From contig CAVVIB010000019.1 in NCBI GenBank assembly GCA_963748205.1, positions 71,694 through 135,693 of the forward strand: DNA of 64,000 nucleotides, in the 5' to 3' direction. A program made the position numbers and the translations under genes. Numbering within the stretch: the stretch's first letter is position 1; the number at the start of each line of letters is the position of its first letter. The notes beneath the pieces are model-generated. The model saw only the letters and a list, made by a program, of their open reading frames with translations, had not been told where the DNA came from and made no database searches. Source of the stretch: JAIBJN01 sp963748205 (lineage in GTDB: Bacteria > Actinomycetota > Thermoleophilia > Gaiellales > Gaiellaceae). Shown here piece after piece: positions 17,839-25,573 of the stretch.

Positions 17839-18731
17839 TGGCCGTCGCCACGGATCTCCAGAAGGTCGTCGAGGACGCCGCGGCGTACCTCTACGTCTGG
17901 GCGCTGAAGGACATCCCGCAGGACCTCCGCGACGCGCTCGCCGAGGCCGCCGACACCGAGACGTCGGTGCCGGGGCAGCGCGTGCTCCAGACGATCCTCC
18001 GCAACGTCCAGGTGGCCGAGGACGAGAAGAACCTCGTCTGCCAGGACACCGGGATCGCCGTCTACTACTGCCGCGTCGGAGAGCATTTCCCGCTCCACCC
18101 GGCCCGCATCTACGAGGCGCTCTACCACGGCACCGAGCGCGCGACGATCGAGCATCCGCTGCGCTCGAACACGGTGCACACGCTCACGCGGGAGAACACC
18201 GGCCAGAACGTCGGCTACCGCGTGCCCATCGTCCACTGGGACTTCGTCCAGGGCTGGGACGGCCTCGACGTGAAGTGCGTCCCCAAGGGCTCGGGCTCCG
18301 AGAACATGAGCTTCCTGAAGATGTGCGTCCCCGCCGACGGGGTCGCCGGCATCAAGCGCTTCGTGCTCGACTCGATCGTGGGCTCGGGCGGAAAGCCCTG
18401 CCCGCCCGGGATCGTCGGCGTCGGGATCGGCGGCTCGGCCGACTACGCGATGCACCTCGCCAAGGAGGCGATCGCGCGCCCGGTCGGCACGCGCAACCCC
18501 GACCCGCTCGTCGCCCAGCTCGAGGACGAGCTCAAGGATCTCCTCAACGAGACCGGGATCGGCCCGATGGGGCTCGGCGGCGACGTCACCGTCCTCCAGT
18601 GCCACATCGAGCACGCCGACACGCACATGACCCTGAACCCGGTCGCCGTCAACTACCAGTGCTGGGCAGCGCGCCGTGCCTCCGCCCACGTGAGCGCCGA
18701 CGGCGTCGTCGACTACGACAGGGAAGCTTGA
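17838..18731 (+). CDS. Class I (Fe-S) fumarate hydratase / tartrate dehydratase alpha subunit
   Basis: 297 residues, matching the alpha subunit of two-subunit class I hydratases. Cluster ligands are visible as LVCQDTGIAVYY, GGKPCPPGIVGVGIGGS and VTVLQCHIEHADTH. The usual substrate is fumarate/malate, but L-tartrate and other hydroxy-acid dehydratases share this fold. The ATG overlaps the flavoprotein stop (TGATG), and the beta subunit follows directly. An iron-sulfur dehydratase next to a ComA-like synthase leaves open a sulfonated substrate. Confidence 0.88.
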   Translation: MAVATDLQKVVEDAAAYLYVWALKDIPQDLRDALAEAADTETSVPGQRVLQTILRNVQVAEDEKNLVCQDTGIAVYYCRVGEHFPLHPARIYEALYHGTERATIEHPLRSNTVHTLTRENTGQNVGYRVPIVHWDFVQGWDGLDVKCVPKGSGSENMSFLKMCVPADGVAGIKRFVLDSIVGSGGKPCPPGIVGVGIGGSADYAMHLAKEAIARPVGTRNPDPLVAQLEDELKDLLNETGIGPMGLGGDVTVLQCHIEHADTHMTLNPVAVNYQCWAARRASAHVSADGVVDYDREA

Positions 18732-19315
18732 TGGCCGAGCATCGAGTCACGTTTCCAGCGTCCGAGGAGGCCATCCGCGAGCTACGTGCCGGCGACGAGG
18801 TGCTCGTCGACGGGCACATCATCGGCATCCGCGACCGCACACAGGTGCGCATCTTCGACCAGGGAGTCGAGCCGCCCATGGACCTCACGGGCGCCTTCCT
18901 CCTCCACACCGCCCCAGGCGTGCGCAAGGTGGCCGAGGGCAAGTACGAGAAGGTCTGCATCGGCACCACGACAAGCGCGCGCATGGTGCGCTTCACGGAG
19001 CCGCTCGGCGAGCAGTACGGCGTCCGGGCCATCTGCGGCAAGGGCGGGCTCCCCGACGAGGCGATCGAGCCGATGAAGCGGCTCGGGATGGTCTACTTCG
19101 CCATCGTCGGCGGGGCTGCGGCGCTCGAGACCACCCAGATCGAGGAGATCGAGGAGGTCTACTGGGAGGAGCTCATGCCCGAGTGCCTCTGGAAGTTCCG
19201 GGTCAAGGACTTCGGCCCGCTGACCGTGGCGATCGACTCCCACGGCACCTCGCTCTACCACGACGTGCAGGAACAGGCGAAGAAGCGATTGGAGGATCTG
19301 TATGCCCGGCTCTAG
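18731..19315 (+). CDS. Class I fumarate hydratase / tartrate dehydratase beta subunit
   Basis: 194 residues, the expected size. LRAGDEVLVDGHIIGIRDRTQVRIF, GAFLLHTAPGVRK, TTSARMVRF and ICGKGGLP are beta-subunit signatures, with the swivelling domain carrying the GTTTSARM substrate loop. It begins one base after the alpha stop and overlaps the next gene by 14 nt. Alpha and beta together form the active dehydratase. Confidence 0.88.
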   Translation: MAEHRVTFPASEEAIRELRAGDEVLVDGHIIGIRDRTQVRIFDQGVEPPMDLTGAFLLHTAPGVRKVAEGKYEKVCIGTTTSARMVRFTEPLGEQYGVRAICGKGGLPDEAIEPMKRLGMVYFAIVGGAAALETTQIEEIEEVYWEELMPECLWKFRVKDFGPLTVAIDSHGTSLYHDVQEQAKKRLEDLYARL

Positions 19316-20111
19316 CCACGGCCCCGACGGGTTCCTCGACGTGCCGGCGCGCTCGCCGAAGCCGCGCACCAAGGGGCTCACCCACGTGATCGACAAGGGG
19401 ATGAACCTCCGCGACATCGAGGGCCTCTTCGACACGGCCGGTGCCTACGTCGACATCGTCAAGCTCGGCTGGGGCACGTCCTACGTCACGAACAACCTCG
19501 AGAAGAAGATCGCCCTCTTCCGCTCGTTCGAGACGCCCGTCGTCTGCGGCGGAACGCTCTTCGAGGCCGTCATCGCAAAGGACAAGCTCGACGAGTACAA
19601 GAGCTGGCTGTCCGAGAACCGCCTCTCGCACGTCGAGGTCTCGGACGGGACGATCGACATCCCGCGCGAGCGCAAGCTCGAGCTGATCGCCGATCTCGCC
19701 CGCGACTTCGTCGTCATGTCCGAGGTCGGCTCGAAGGACGAGGAGGTCGTCTACGCGCCGTACCAGTGGGTCGAGTGGATCCGCGAGGAGCTCGACGCCG
19801 GCGCGTGGAAGGTGATCACCGAAGGTCGCGAGGGCGGCACCGCCGGCATCTACCGGCCGACCGGCGAGATGCGCACCGGCCTCATCGACGAGATCGTCCA
19901 CGAGATCGATCCTGCCGACGTCATCTTCGAGGCGCCCATGAAGAAGTCCCAGGCGTGGTTCGTGCGGAAGTTCGGCCCCGAGGTCAACCTCGGGAACATC
20001 CCGCCCGACGAGGTCATCCCGCTCGAGACGCTTCGCCTCGGGCTCCGCGCCGACACGCTGAGGGAGGTGCTCCTCCGTGACCGCGAGCCCGCTGGCGCTC
20101 TCCCGGACTGA
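19302..20111 (+). CDS. comA: Phosphosulfolactate synthase (ComA family)
   Basis: 269 residues. KPRTKGLTHVIDKGMNLRD, VDIVKLGWGTSYVT, VSDGTIDIPRERK and VMSEVGSKDEEV are strongly ComA-like, with a TIM-barrel fold. ComA adds sulfite to phosphoenolpyruvate to make (R)-phospho-3-sulfolactate; known contexts are coenzyme M synthesis in methanogens, sulfolactate in Bacillus (YitD), and bacterial coenzyme M synthesis. No ComB phosphatase or ComC dehydrogenase is in the window. It overlaps both the fumarase beta gene and cysH, whose pathway yields sulfite, its substrate. Confidence 0.85.
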   Translation: MPGSSHGPDGFLDVPARSPKPRTKGLTHVIDKGMNLRDIEGLFDTAGAYVDIVKLGWGTSYVTNNLEKKIALFRSFETPVVCGGTLFEAVIAKDKLDEYKSWLSENRLSHVEVSDGTIDIPRERKLELIADLARDFVVMSEVGSKDEEVVYAPYQWVEWIREELDAGAWKVITEGREGGTAGIYRPTGEMRTGLIDEIVHEIDPADVIFEAPMKKSQAWFVRKFGPEVNLGNIPPDEVIPLETLRLGLRADTLREVLLRDREPAGALPD

Positions 20112-20787
20112 CGCGCAGATCGAGGCGATGTCGGCCGAGGAGGTCCTCTCCTGGGCCTACGAGGAGTTCGGCGAGAGCCTCTGCATCTCGTGCTCCTGGC
20201 AGAAGCAGTCCTCCGTGCTCGTGCACATGATCTCGGAGCTCGGGCTCGACGTCGACATCGTCGAGCTCGACACGCACCTCTTCTTCAAGGAGACCTACGA
20301 GACGCGGGAGCGGCTGGTCGAGCGCTACGGGCTGACGCTGATCGTCCCGGAAGTGATGACGATCGCGGAGCAGCACAAGGTCGAGGGCCCGAACCTCTGG
20401 GAGTCGAAGCCCGACCACTGCTGCCACATCCGCAAGGTCGAGCCGCTCATTCGGGCGCTGGAGCCCTACCATGCGTGGGTGTCCGGCATCCGCCGGGAGC
20501 AGTCGCCGTCACGCGCGAACGCGAAGAAGCTCGAGCGTTCGGACCGCTACGGCGTGTGGAAGGTCCAGCCCCTCGCGGACTGGACAGAGAAGGACGTCTG
20601 GCGCTACATCATGACCAACGAGATCCCCTACAACCCGCTGCACGACGCCGGCTACCGCTCGATCGGCTGCATGCCCTGCACCCGGCCGACGAGGCCGGAC
20701 GAGGAGGAGCGCGCAGGCCGCTGGGCCGGCTCCGACAAGCTGGAGTGCGGGATCCACGTGGAAGAAACCTCAGAAGGAGACCGATGA
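20077..20787 (+). CDS. cysH: Adenylyl-sulfate reductase CysH (APS-type)
   Basis: 236 residues, start GTG inside the comA 3' end. The PP-loop-like region is LCISCSWQKQSSVLVHM. Two cysteine pairs, PDHCCHIRK and GCMPCTRP, bind the [4Fe-4S] cluster found in APS reductases and absent from PAPS-specific enzymes. The catalytic Cys lies in LECGIHVEE at the C-terminus. It reduces adenylyl sulfate to sulfite with thioredoxin. Its product could serve both cysteine synthesis and the adjacent ComA. Confidence 0.92.
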   Translation: MTASPLALSRTDAQIEAMSAEEVLSWAYEEFGESLCISCSWQKQSSVLVHMISELGLDVDIVELDTHLFFKETYETRERLVERYGLTLIVPEVMTIAEQHKVEGPNLWESKPDHCCHIRKVEPLIRALEPYHAWVSGIRREQSPSRANAKKLERSDRYGVWKVQPLADWTEKDVWRYIMTNEIPYNPLHDAGYRSIGCMPCTRPTRPDEEERAGRWAGSDKLECGIHVEETSEGDR

Positions 20788-21383
20788 CCGACAACATCTT
20801 CGCCCACGAGCACCCCGAGTCCGAGCGCGCCCGCGGAGGCGGGTTCACGCTCTGGTTCACGGGGCTCTCGGGCTCCGGCAAGACCACCATCGCGCACCTC
20901 GTCGGCCCTGCGCTCGACGAGCGCGGCCACGTCGTCGAGTACCTCGACGGCGACACGATCCGCACGCACCTCTCGAAGGGCCTGGGCTTCTCGAAGGAAG
21001 ACCGCGACACGAACATCGAGCGCATCGGCTGGGTCGCCTCGCGCATCACGCGCCACGGCGGCACCGCCATCACCGCCGCCATCTCGCCCTACGTCGAGAC
21101 GCGCCAGAAGGCGCGCGACCTGGTGGAGGAGTTCGGCCCGTTCGTCGAGGTCTACGTGAACGCGTCGGTCGAGGAGTGCGCGCGTCGCGACACCAACGGT
21201 CTCTACGCCAAGGCTTACGCCGGCGAGATCAAGGGCTTCACAGGTGTCGACGACCCGTACGAGGCGCCGGAGAACCCGGAGATCGTGGTCGACACCGAGG
21301 CGCAGTCCCCCGAGGAGAGCGCCCGGATCGTCGTCCAGAAGCTCGAGGAGCTCGGCCTGATCGGCTCCGAGGTGCGCGCGTGA
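20784..21383 (+). CDS. cysC: Adenylylsulfate kinase CysC
   Basis: 199 residues. Walker A is GLSGSGKTT, followed by EYLDGDTIRTHLSKGLGFSKEDRDTN and ITAAISPYVETR, all characteristic of APS kinase. ATG 20784 overlaps the cysH stop and is preceded by AGAAGGAGA. It phosphorylates APS to PAPS. Because the neighbouring CysH looks APS-specific, PAPS is not needed for reduction and may feed sulfotransfer, for example by the sulfotransferase at 35625. Confidence 0.92.
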   Translation: MTDNIFAHEHPESERARGGGFTLWFTGLSGSGKTTIAHLVGPALDERGHVVEYLDGDTIRTHLSKGLGFSKEDRDTNIERIGWVASRITRHGGTAITAAISPYVETRQKARDLVEEFGPFVEVYVNASVEECARRDTNGLYAKAYAGEIKGFTGVDDPYEAPENPEIVVDTEAQSPEESARIVVQKLEELGLIGSEVRA

Positions 21384-22519
21384 GCACCGTCGCCACCGAC
21401 CAGCTGATCAGCCCGCACGGCGGCGAGCTCGTCACACGCTCCGGCGCTCGGCCCGACGATCTCGACTCGCTCGAGGTCGTCACGCTGACCGCCCGCGAGC
21501 TGGCCGACCTGGACATGCTCGCCTCCGGTGCCCTCTCGCCGCTGACCGGCTTCATGGGCAAGGAGGACTACGACGGCGTCGTCGAGTCCATGCATCTCGC
21601 GAGCGGGCTTCCCTGGGCGCTGCCCGTCTGCCTGTCGGTGGCCGAGGCCCCGCAGGGCGACCGCGTCGCGCTGGCCGACGAGAGCGGCCGCAAGCTCGCC
21701 GTGCTCGACGTGGCCGAGGTCTACTCCTACGACAAGGAGCGCGAGGCCGAGCAGTGCTTCCGCACGACGGACGGCGAGCACCCCGGCGTCGCGCAGATGT
21801 ACGCGCAGGACGACTCCTACCTCGCCGGGCCGGTCACCGTCTTCGAGCGGCCCGAGCCGGACTTCCCCGAGCTCCACAAGGACCCCGCCGACACGCGCGC
21901 GCTCTTCGCCGAGCGCGGCTGGAAGCGCGTCGTGGGCTTCCAGACGCGGAACCCGATCCACCGGGCGCACGAGTACCTGACGAAGTGCGCGCTCGAGACC
22001 GTCGACGGGCTCCTCATCCATCCGCTCGTCGGCAAGACCAAGTCGGACGACGTGCCGGCCGAGGTGCGCGTCGAGGCCTACAGCGTCCTCACCCAGAACT
22101 ACTACCCGGCCGACCGTGTCGTCGTCTCCGCCTTCCCCGCGGCCATGCGCTACGCGGGGCCGCGCGAGGCGATCTGGCACGCGATCTGCCGCAAGAACTA
22201 CGGCTGCTCGCACTTCATCGTCGGCCGCGACCACGCCGGCGTCGGGAGCTACTACGGCACCTACGACGCGCAGCTCATCTTCGACGACTTCGAGCCGCAC
22301 GAGCTCGACATCGAGCCGATGTTCTTCGAGCACTCGTTCTGGTGCAAGGTCTGCGGCCAGATGGCGACGCCGAAGACCTGCCCGCACGGGGGCGACGACC
22401 ACGTGTTCCTCTCGGGGACGAAGGTGCGCGAGCTCCTCTCGCAGGGCGAGCTGCCGCCGGAGGAGTTCACGCGGCCGGAGGTCGCCGAGATCCTGATCGA
22501 GGCCTACCGGGGCTCGTAG
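21380..22519 (+). CDS. sat: Sulfate adenylyltransferase (ATP sulfurylase)
   Basis: 379 residues, the single-subunit Sat type. The catalytic motifs QTRNPIHRAHEY and GRDHAGVGSYYG are intact, as are a four-cysteine zinc-site pattern (CKVCGQMATPKTC) and FLSGTKVRELL. It activates sulfate with ATP to APS. The GTG start overlaps the cysC stop. It closes the operon. Confidence 0.93.
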   Translation: MSTVATDQLISPHGGELVTRSGARPDDLDSLEVVTLTARELADLDMLASGALSPLTGFMGKEDYDGVVESMHLASGLPWALPVCLSVAEAPQGDRVALADESGRKLAVLDVAEVYSYDKEREAEQCFRTTDGEHPGVAQMYAQDDSYLAGPVTVFERPEPDFPELHKDPADTRALFAERGWKRVVGFQTRNPIHRAHEYLTKCALETVDGLLIHPLVGKTKSDDVPAEVRVEAYSVLTQNYYPADRVVVSAFPAAMRYAGPREAIWHAICRKNYGCSHFIVGRDHAGVGSYYGTYDAQLIFDDFEPHELDIEPMFFEHSFWCKVCGQMATPKTCPHGGDDHVFLSGTKVRELLSQGELPPEEFTRPEVAEILIEAYRGS

Positions 22520-22545
22520 AGCGACAGGGCGGCTCAGCCCGTCCA

Positions 22546-22551
22546 TACAAT
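22546..22551 (+). promoter_or_regulatory. -10-like TACAAT
   Basis: TACAAT ends 6 nt before the GTG at 22558, in the 38-nt gap after sat. This suggests a separate leaderless transcript. Confidence 0.45.
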
Positions 22552-22557
22552 CGCGGC

Positions 22558-23548
22558 GTGCGTCGATCCACGCTCGTCGCGGTGCTCGCGCTCGCGCTGA
22601 TCGCGGCCACGGCCGCCGCGTTCGCGTGGACCGAGTCGCTGAAGCTGGAGCGACTGCCGGTCGTCGGCCCGCGCTTCCCCGAGAGCTTCTCGCCCGTCTG
22701 CGTCTGCCCGAAGGAGACGGCGAAGCTGCGGCTGCGCTTCCGCGTGACCGACACGGTCGACGCGGACATCCTCGACGCCAACGGCGACGTCGTCCGCTCG
22801 CTCGGCGAGCGCCGGGTGCGACCCGGGCTCGTCACCTTCGAGTGGGACGGGCGGAACGACGAGGGCCGGGTCGTCCCCGACGGCCCGTACCGGCTGCGCG
22901 TCGAGCTCGAGGACAAGCGGCGGACGATCGTCGTCCCCGACCAGGTCTTTGTCGACACCGTGCCGCCCGAGGTCCTCGAGCATGAACGTCGGCCGCGTGG
23001 CCTTCTCCCCCGACGGCGACGGCCGCGCGGACGTCGTGGGCGTCGACTACGTGGCAGACGGCCCTGTGGCGCCGCTGCTCTACGTCGGCGACCAGCTGGC
23101 GCTCGAGCGGCGGTCCGGGCGCGCGCGCAGCGCCGTCATCTGGGACGGGACGGTCGACGGCGCGGTGCTTCCGCCGGGGAGCTACCAGCTCAGGCTGAGG
23201 GTCCGGGACCCTGCCGGCAACATCTCCCCCGAGTCGGAGGGAGATTCGGTCGAGCTCCGGTACATCACGCTTTCGACCGGCGTGTTCCGCGTCAGGCCCG
23301 GCGCTCGACTCACGTTCGGGGTCGACACCGACGCGCTCGAATGGGGCTGGCGGCTGCAGCGCATCCGCGGCGGCAAGCTGCGGAAGGTCGTCCTCGAAGG
23401 CGAGAGCCGTCGCTCTCCCGTGGCGCCCCGCCTTCCGCGGGCCGATGTTCCGCCCGGCCGCTATCAGCTGCAGGTCTACCTCACCGGTGCGAACCCGCGG
23501 GACCTGCCCAGGTTCGACACGGCCCTCGTGGTCGTGACGCGCCCCTAG
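22558..23548 (+). CDS. Secreted/anchored protein with FlgD-type Ig modules, frameshifted
   Basis: Frames 22558-~22978 and ~22979-23548 join by deleting one G (ctcGagc), giving PPEVLSMNVGRVAFSPDGDG and about 329 residues. Residues 1-22 form a signal or anchor helix (LVAVLALALIAATAAAFAW). Two FlgD-like Ig modules carry WDGRNDEGRVVPDGPYRLRV and WDGTVDGAVLPPGSYQLRLR; SPDGDGRAD introduces the second. No catalytic motif is seen. The product is likely extracytoplasmic and structural. Its stop shares CTAG with zur. Confidence 0.65.
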
Positions 23549-23970
23549 CGGCAGGCCGCGCAGAGGCCGGACACCTCGAGGCGGTGTCCGGTGGTGACGA
23601 AGCCGTGCGTGCGCGAGATCCGCTCGAGCCACGGATCGAGCTCGCAGTCGGCGAGCTCGACGACGCGGTGGCAGCTGGAGCAGACGAGATGGTGATGATG
23701 GCCCTGGCCGCACCACCGGTAGCAGAGCTCGCCGGGACGGTGTGAGAGGGAGTCGATGACCCCGGCCTCGGCGAGGAGGCCGAGCGTGCGGTAGACGGTG
23801 GCGAGCCCGAGCTTCTCGCCGCCCGAGCGGAGGCGGTCGTGGAGCTCCTGGGCGGTGACGTCGTCCCGCTCTCCCATCAGCTCGTCGAGCACCCGCACGC
23901 GCTGGCGCGTGGGGCGGACGCCTGCCTCGGAGAGGACGTCGATCGCGCTTGCTTGCGCGGTTTCCGGCAC
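23545..23970 (-). CDS. zur: Fur-family zinc regulator (Zur)
   Basis: 141 residues. The DNA-binding part has RPTRQRVRVLDELM and LGLATVYRTLGLLAEAG; the regulatory histidines appear in GHHHHLVCSSCHRVVEL and the second Cys pair ends the protein (GLCAACR), the structural zinc site. Divergent placement 20 nt from znuA supports Zur over Fur. The GTG start at 23970 is 6 nt behind a TAGCAT box (23977-23982, minus), so this transcript is also probably leaderless. Confidence 0.82.
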   Translation of the reverse strand: MPETAQASAIDVLSEAGVRPTRQRVRVLDELMGERDDVTAQELHDRLRSGGEKLGLATVYRTLGLLAEAGVIDSLSHRPGELCYRWCGQGHHHHLVCSSCHRVVELADCELDPWLERISRTHGFVTTGHRLEVSGLCAACR

Positions 23971-23981
23971 GTGGCTATGCT
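23953..23981 (+). promoter_or_regulatory. znuA promoter
   Basis: -35 TTGCGC (23953-23958) and -10 TATGCT (23976-23981) are 17 nt apart; the GTG of znuA follows 9 nt later, implying a leaderless mRNA. The -10 overlaps the minus-strand TAGCAT of zur, so the two promoters are mutually exclusive or co-regulated. Confidence 0.6.
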
Positions 23982-23990
23982 AGCACTCCT

Positions 23991-24857
23991 GTGGTAACGA
24001 GAATCGTTCTCATCCTTGCGGCCATGGCCGCTCTGCTCGCCGCGGGCTGCGGCGCGGAGGCCTCCAGCGCCCCGGACGGCCGCACGGACGTCGTGGCCGG
24101 CTTCTACCCGCTGGCCTTCGCGGCGGCCGAGATCGGCGGCGGCCGGGTCGAGGTCACGAACCTCACGCCTCCGGGCGCGGAGCCGCACGACGTCGAGCTC
24201 TCCGTGCGCGACGTCGAGCGCGTGCGCGACTCGGATCTCGTCCTCTATCTCGGCCAGGGGTTCCAGCCGGCGCTCGAGGACGCTGCCGAGGGCGACGACT
24301 CGGCGGTCGACCTGCTCGAGGGCCTCGACCTGCGCGAGGGCGAGGAGGGGGAGGACGCGCGCGACCCGCACGTCTGGCTCGACCCGGTCCGGTTCGCCGA
24401 GGTCGTCGAGCGGATAGGCACGGAGCTGGGCGGCGAGGCCCCTGCCCGGCAGCTCGCCTCCGAGCTGCGCGCGCTCGACGAGGAGTACCGCGCGGGACTC
24501 GCGGACTGCGAGCGACGCGAGCTGGTCACCGCCCACGACGCGTTCGGCTACCTCGGGGAGCGCTACGGCCTCGAGGTGATCCCGATCACCGGCATCTCCC
24601 CGGAGACCGAGCCGAGCCCGCAGGACCTCGAGGAGGTCTCCGACCTCGTGCGCGAGCGCGGCGTCACGACGGTCTTCGTCGAGCCGCTCCTCTCTCCGGA
24701 GATCGGCGAGACGGTCGCGCGCGAGGCCGGGGCCGAGACCGCGGTGCTGAATCCGCTCGAGGGGCTCACCGAGGAGGAGCTCGACCGCGGCGAGAACTAC
24801 TTCACCGTCATGCGCGCGAACCTCGAGGCGCTCCGGGAGGGGCTCGGATGCCGGTAG
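23991..24857 (+). CDS. znuA: Zinc ABC transporter substrate-binding lipoprotein ZnuA
   Basis: 288 residues. Signal peptide with lipobox LLAAGC at residues ~14-19. Metal-ligand contexts GAEPHDVELSVRDVE, DPHVWLDPV, TAHDAFGYLGERYGLEV and the late FVEPLLSPE fit cluster A-I zinc/manganese-binding proteins. The long central His-rich loop of some ZnuA proteins is reduced to an acidic stretch (REGEEGEDARD). ATP-binding and permease genes follow with overlaps. Zinc over manganese is inferred from the zur neighbour. Confidence 0.88.
   Translation: MVTRIVLILAAMAALLAAGCGAEASSAPDGRTDVVAGFYPLAFAAAEIGGGRVEVTNLTPPGAEPHDVELSVRDVERVRDSDLVLYLGQGFQPALEDAAEGDDSAVDLLEGLDLREGEEGEDARDPHVWLDPVRFAEVVERIGTELGGEAPARQLASELRALDEEYRAGLADCERRELVTAHDAFGYLGERYGLEVIPITGISPETEPSPQDLEEVSDLVRERGVTTVFVEPLLSPEIGETVAREAGAETAVLNPLEGLTEEELDRGENYFTVMRANLEALREGLGCR
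23999..24011. promoter_or_regulatory. Candidate Zur box at the znuA start
   Basis: GAGAA-TCG-TTCTC is a perfect inverted repeat beginning 8 nt into the znuA ORF, nested with AACGA-GA-ATCGTT-type symmetry. It resembles Fur/Zur half-sites (GATAAT/GAGAAT). Binding here would block the promoter-proximal region of both divergent genes. Confidence 0.5.
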
Positions 24858-25573
24858 CGCTCGAGCTCTCCGAGGTCGGCTTCGCCTATCGGCCCGGGCA
24901 GCCGGTGCTCACCGGCGTCGACCTCGCGGTCGAGGAGGGCGAGTTCGTGGCCGTCGCGGGGCCGAACGGCGGCGGCAAGACGACGCTCGTCCGGCTCGCG
25001 CTCGGTCTGGCGCGGCCGACGGCGGGCTCGGTCCTCCTCTTCGGCGAGCCCGCGCACCGGTTCTCCCGGCGCGAGACGCTCGGATACGTCGCCCAGCGGG
25101 CGCAGGTCGGCACCGAGGGCCCGGTGACGGTGCGCGAGGTCGTCTCTGCCGGCCGGCTGGCGCAGGGCGGCCTCTTCGGCCCGCTGCGGCGGCGCGACCG
25201 CGCCATCGTCGACGAGGCCATCGCCGACGTCGGGCTCGCCGAGCTCGCCGACACGCGGCTCGCGGACCTCTCCGGCGGCCAGCAGCAGCGCGCGTTCATC
25301 GCCAAGGCGTTCGCGGCCGAGCCGTCGCTCCTCGTCCTCGACGAGCCGACCGCCGGCGTCGACGCCGAGTCGCAGGAGGCGCTCGCCCGCCTGCTCGGCC
25401 GCCTGCACGCCGACCGGGGCGTGACCACGCTCTACGTCTCGCACGAGTTCGGAGCGGTCGAGGGCATCGTCGAGCGGCTCGTCCTCGTCCGCGGCGGCAT
25501 CGTCTTCGACGGCCCGCCCGAAGCCCTCCCATCGGCCTGGCACGACCCCTCGCACGCCCATGCTCGAGAGTGA
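24848..25573 (+). CDS. znuC: Zinc ABC transporter ATP-binding protein ZnuC
   Basis: 241 residues with Walker A GPNGGGKTT, signature LSGGQQQR, Walker B LLVLDEPT and switch His in YVSHEFG. It energises import with ZnuA and ZnuB. ATG 24848 overlaps the znuA stop by 10 nt. Confidence 0.92.
   Translation: MPVALELSEVGFAYRPGQPVLTGVDLAVEEGEFVAVAGPNGGGKTTLVRLALGLARPTAGSVLLFGEPAHRFSRRETLGYVAQRAQVGTEGPVTVREVVSAGRLAQGGLFGPLRRRDRAIVDEAIADVGLAELADTRLADLSGGQQQRAFIAKAFAAEPSLLVLDEPTAGVDAESQEALARLLGRLHADRGVTTLYVSHEFGAVEGIVERLVLVRGGIVFDGPPEALPSAWHDPSHAHARE

Noticed and set aside
18275..18730. Upstream extension of the fumarase beta frame
   Set aside because: The ATG at 18731 directly follows the alpha stop and begins the conserved beta domain; the extension is a shadow of the alpha gene.
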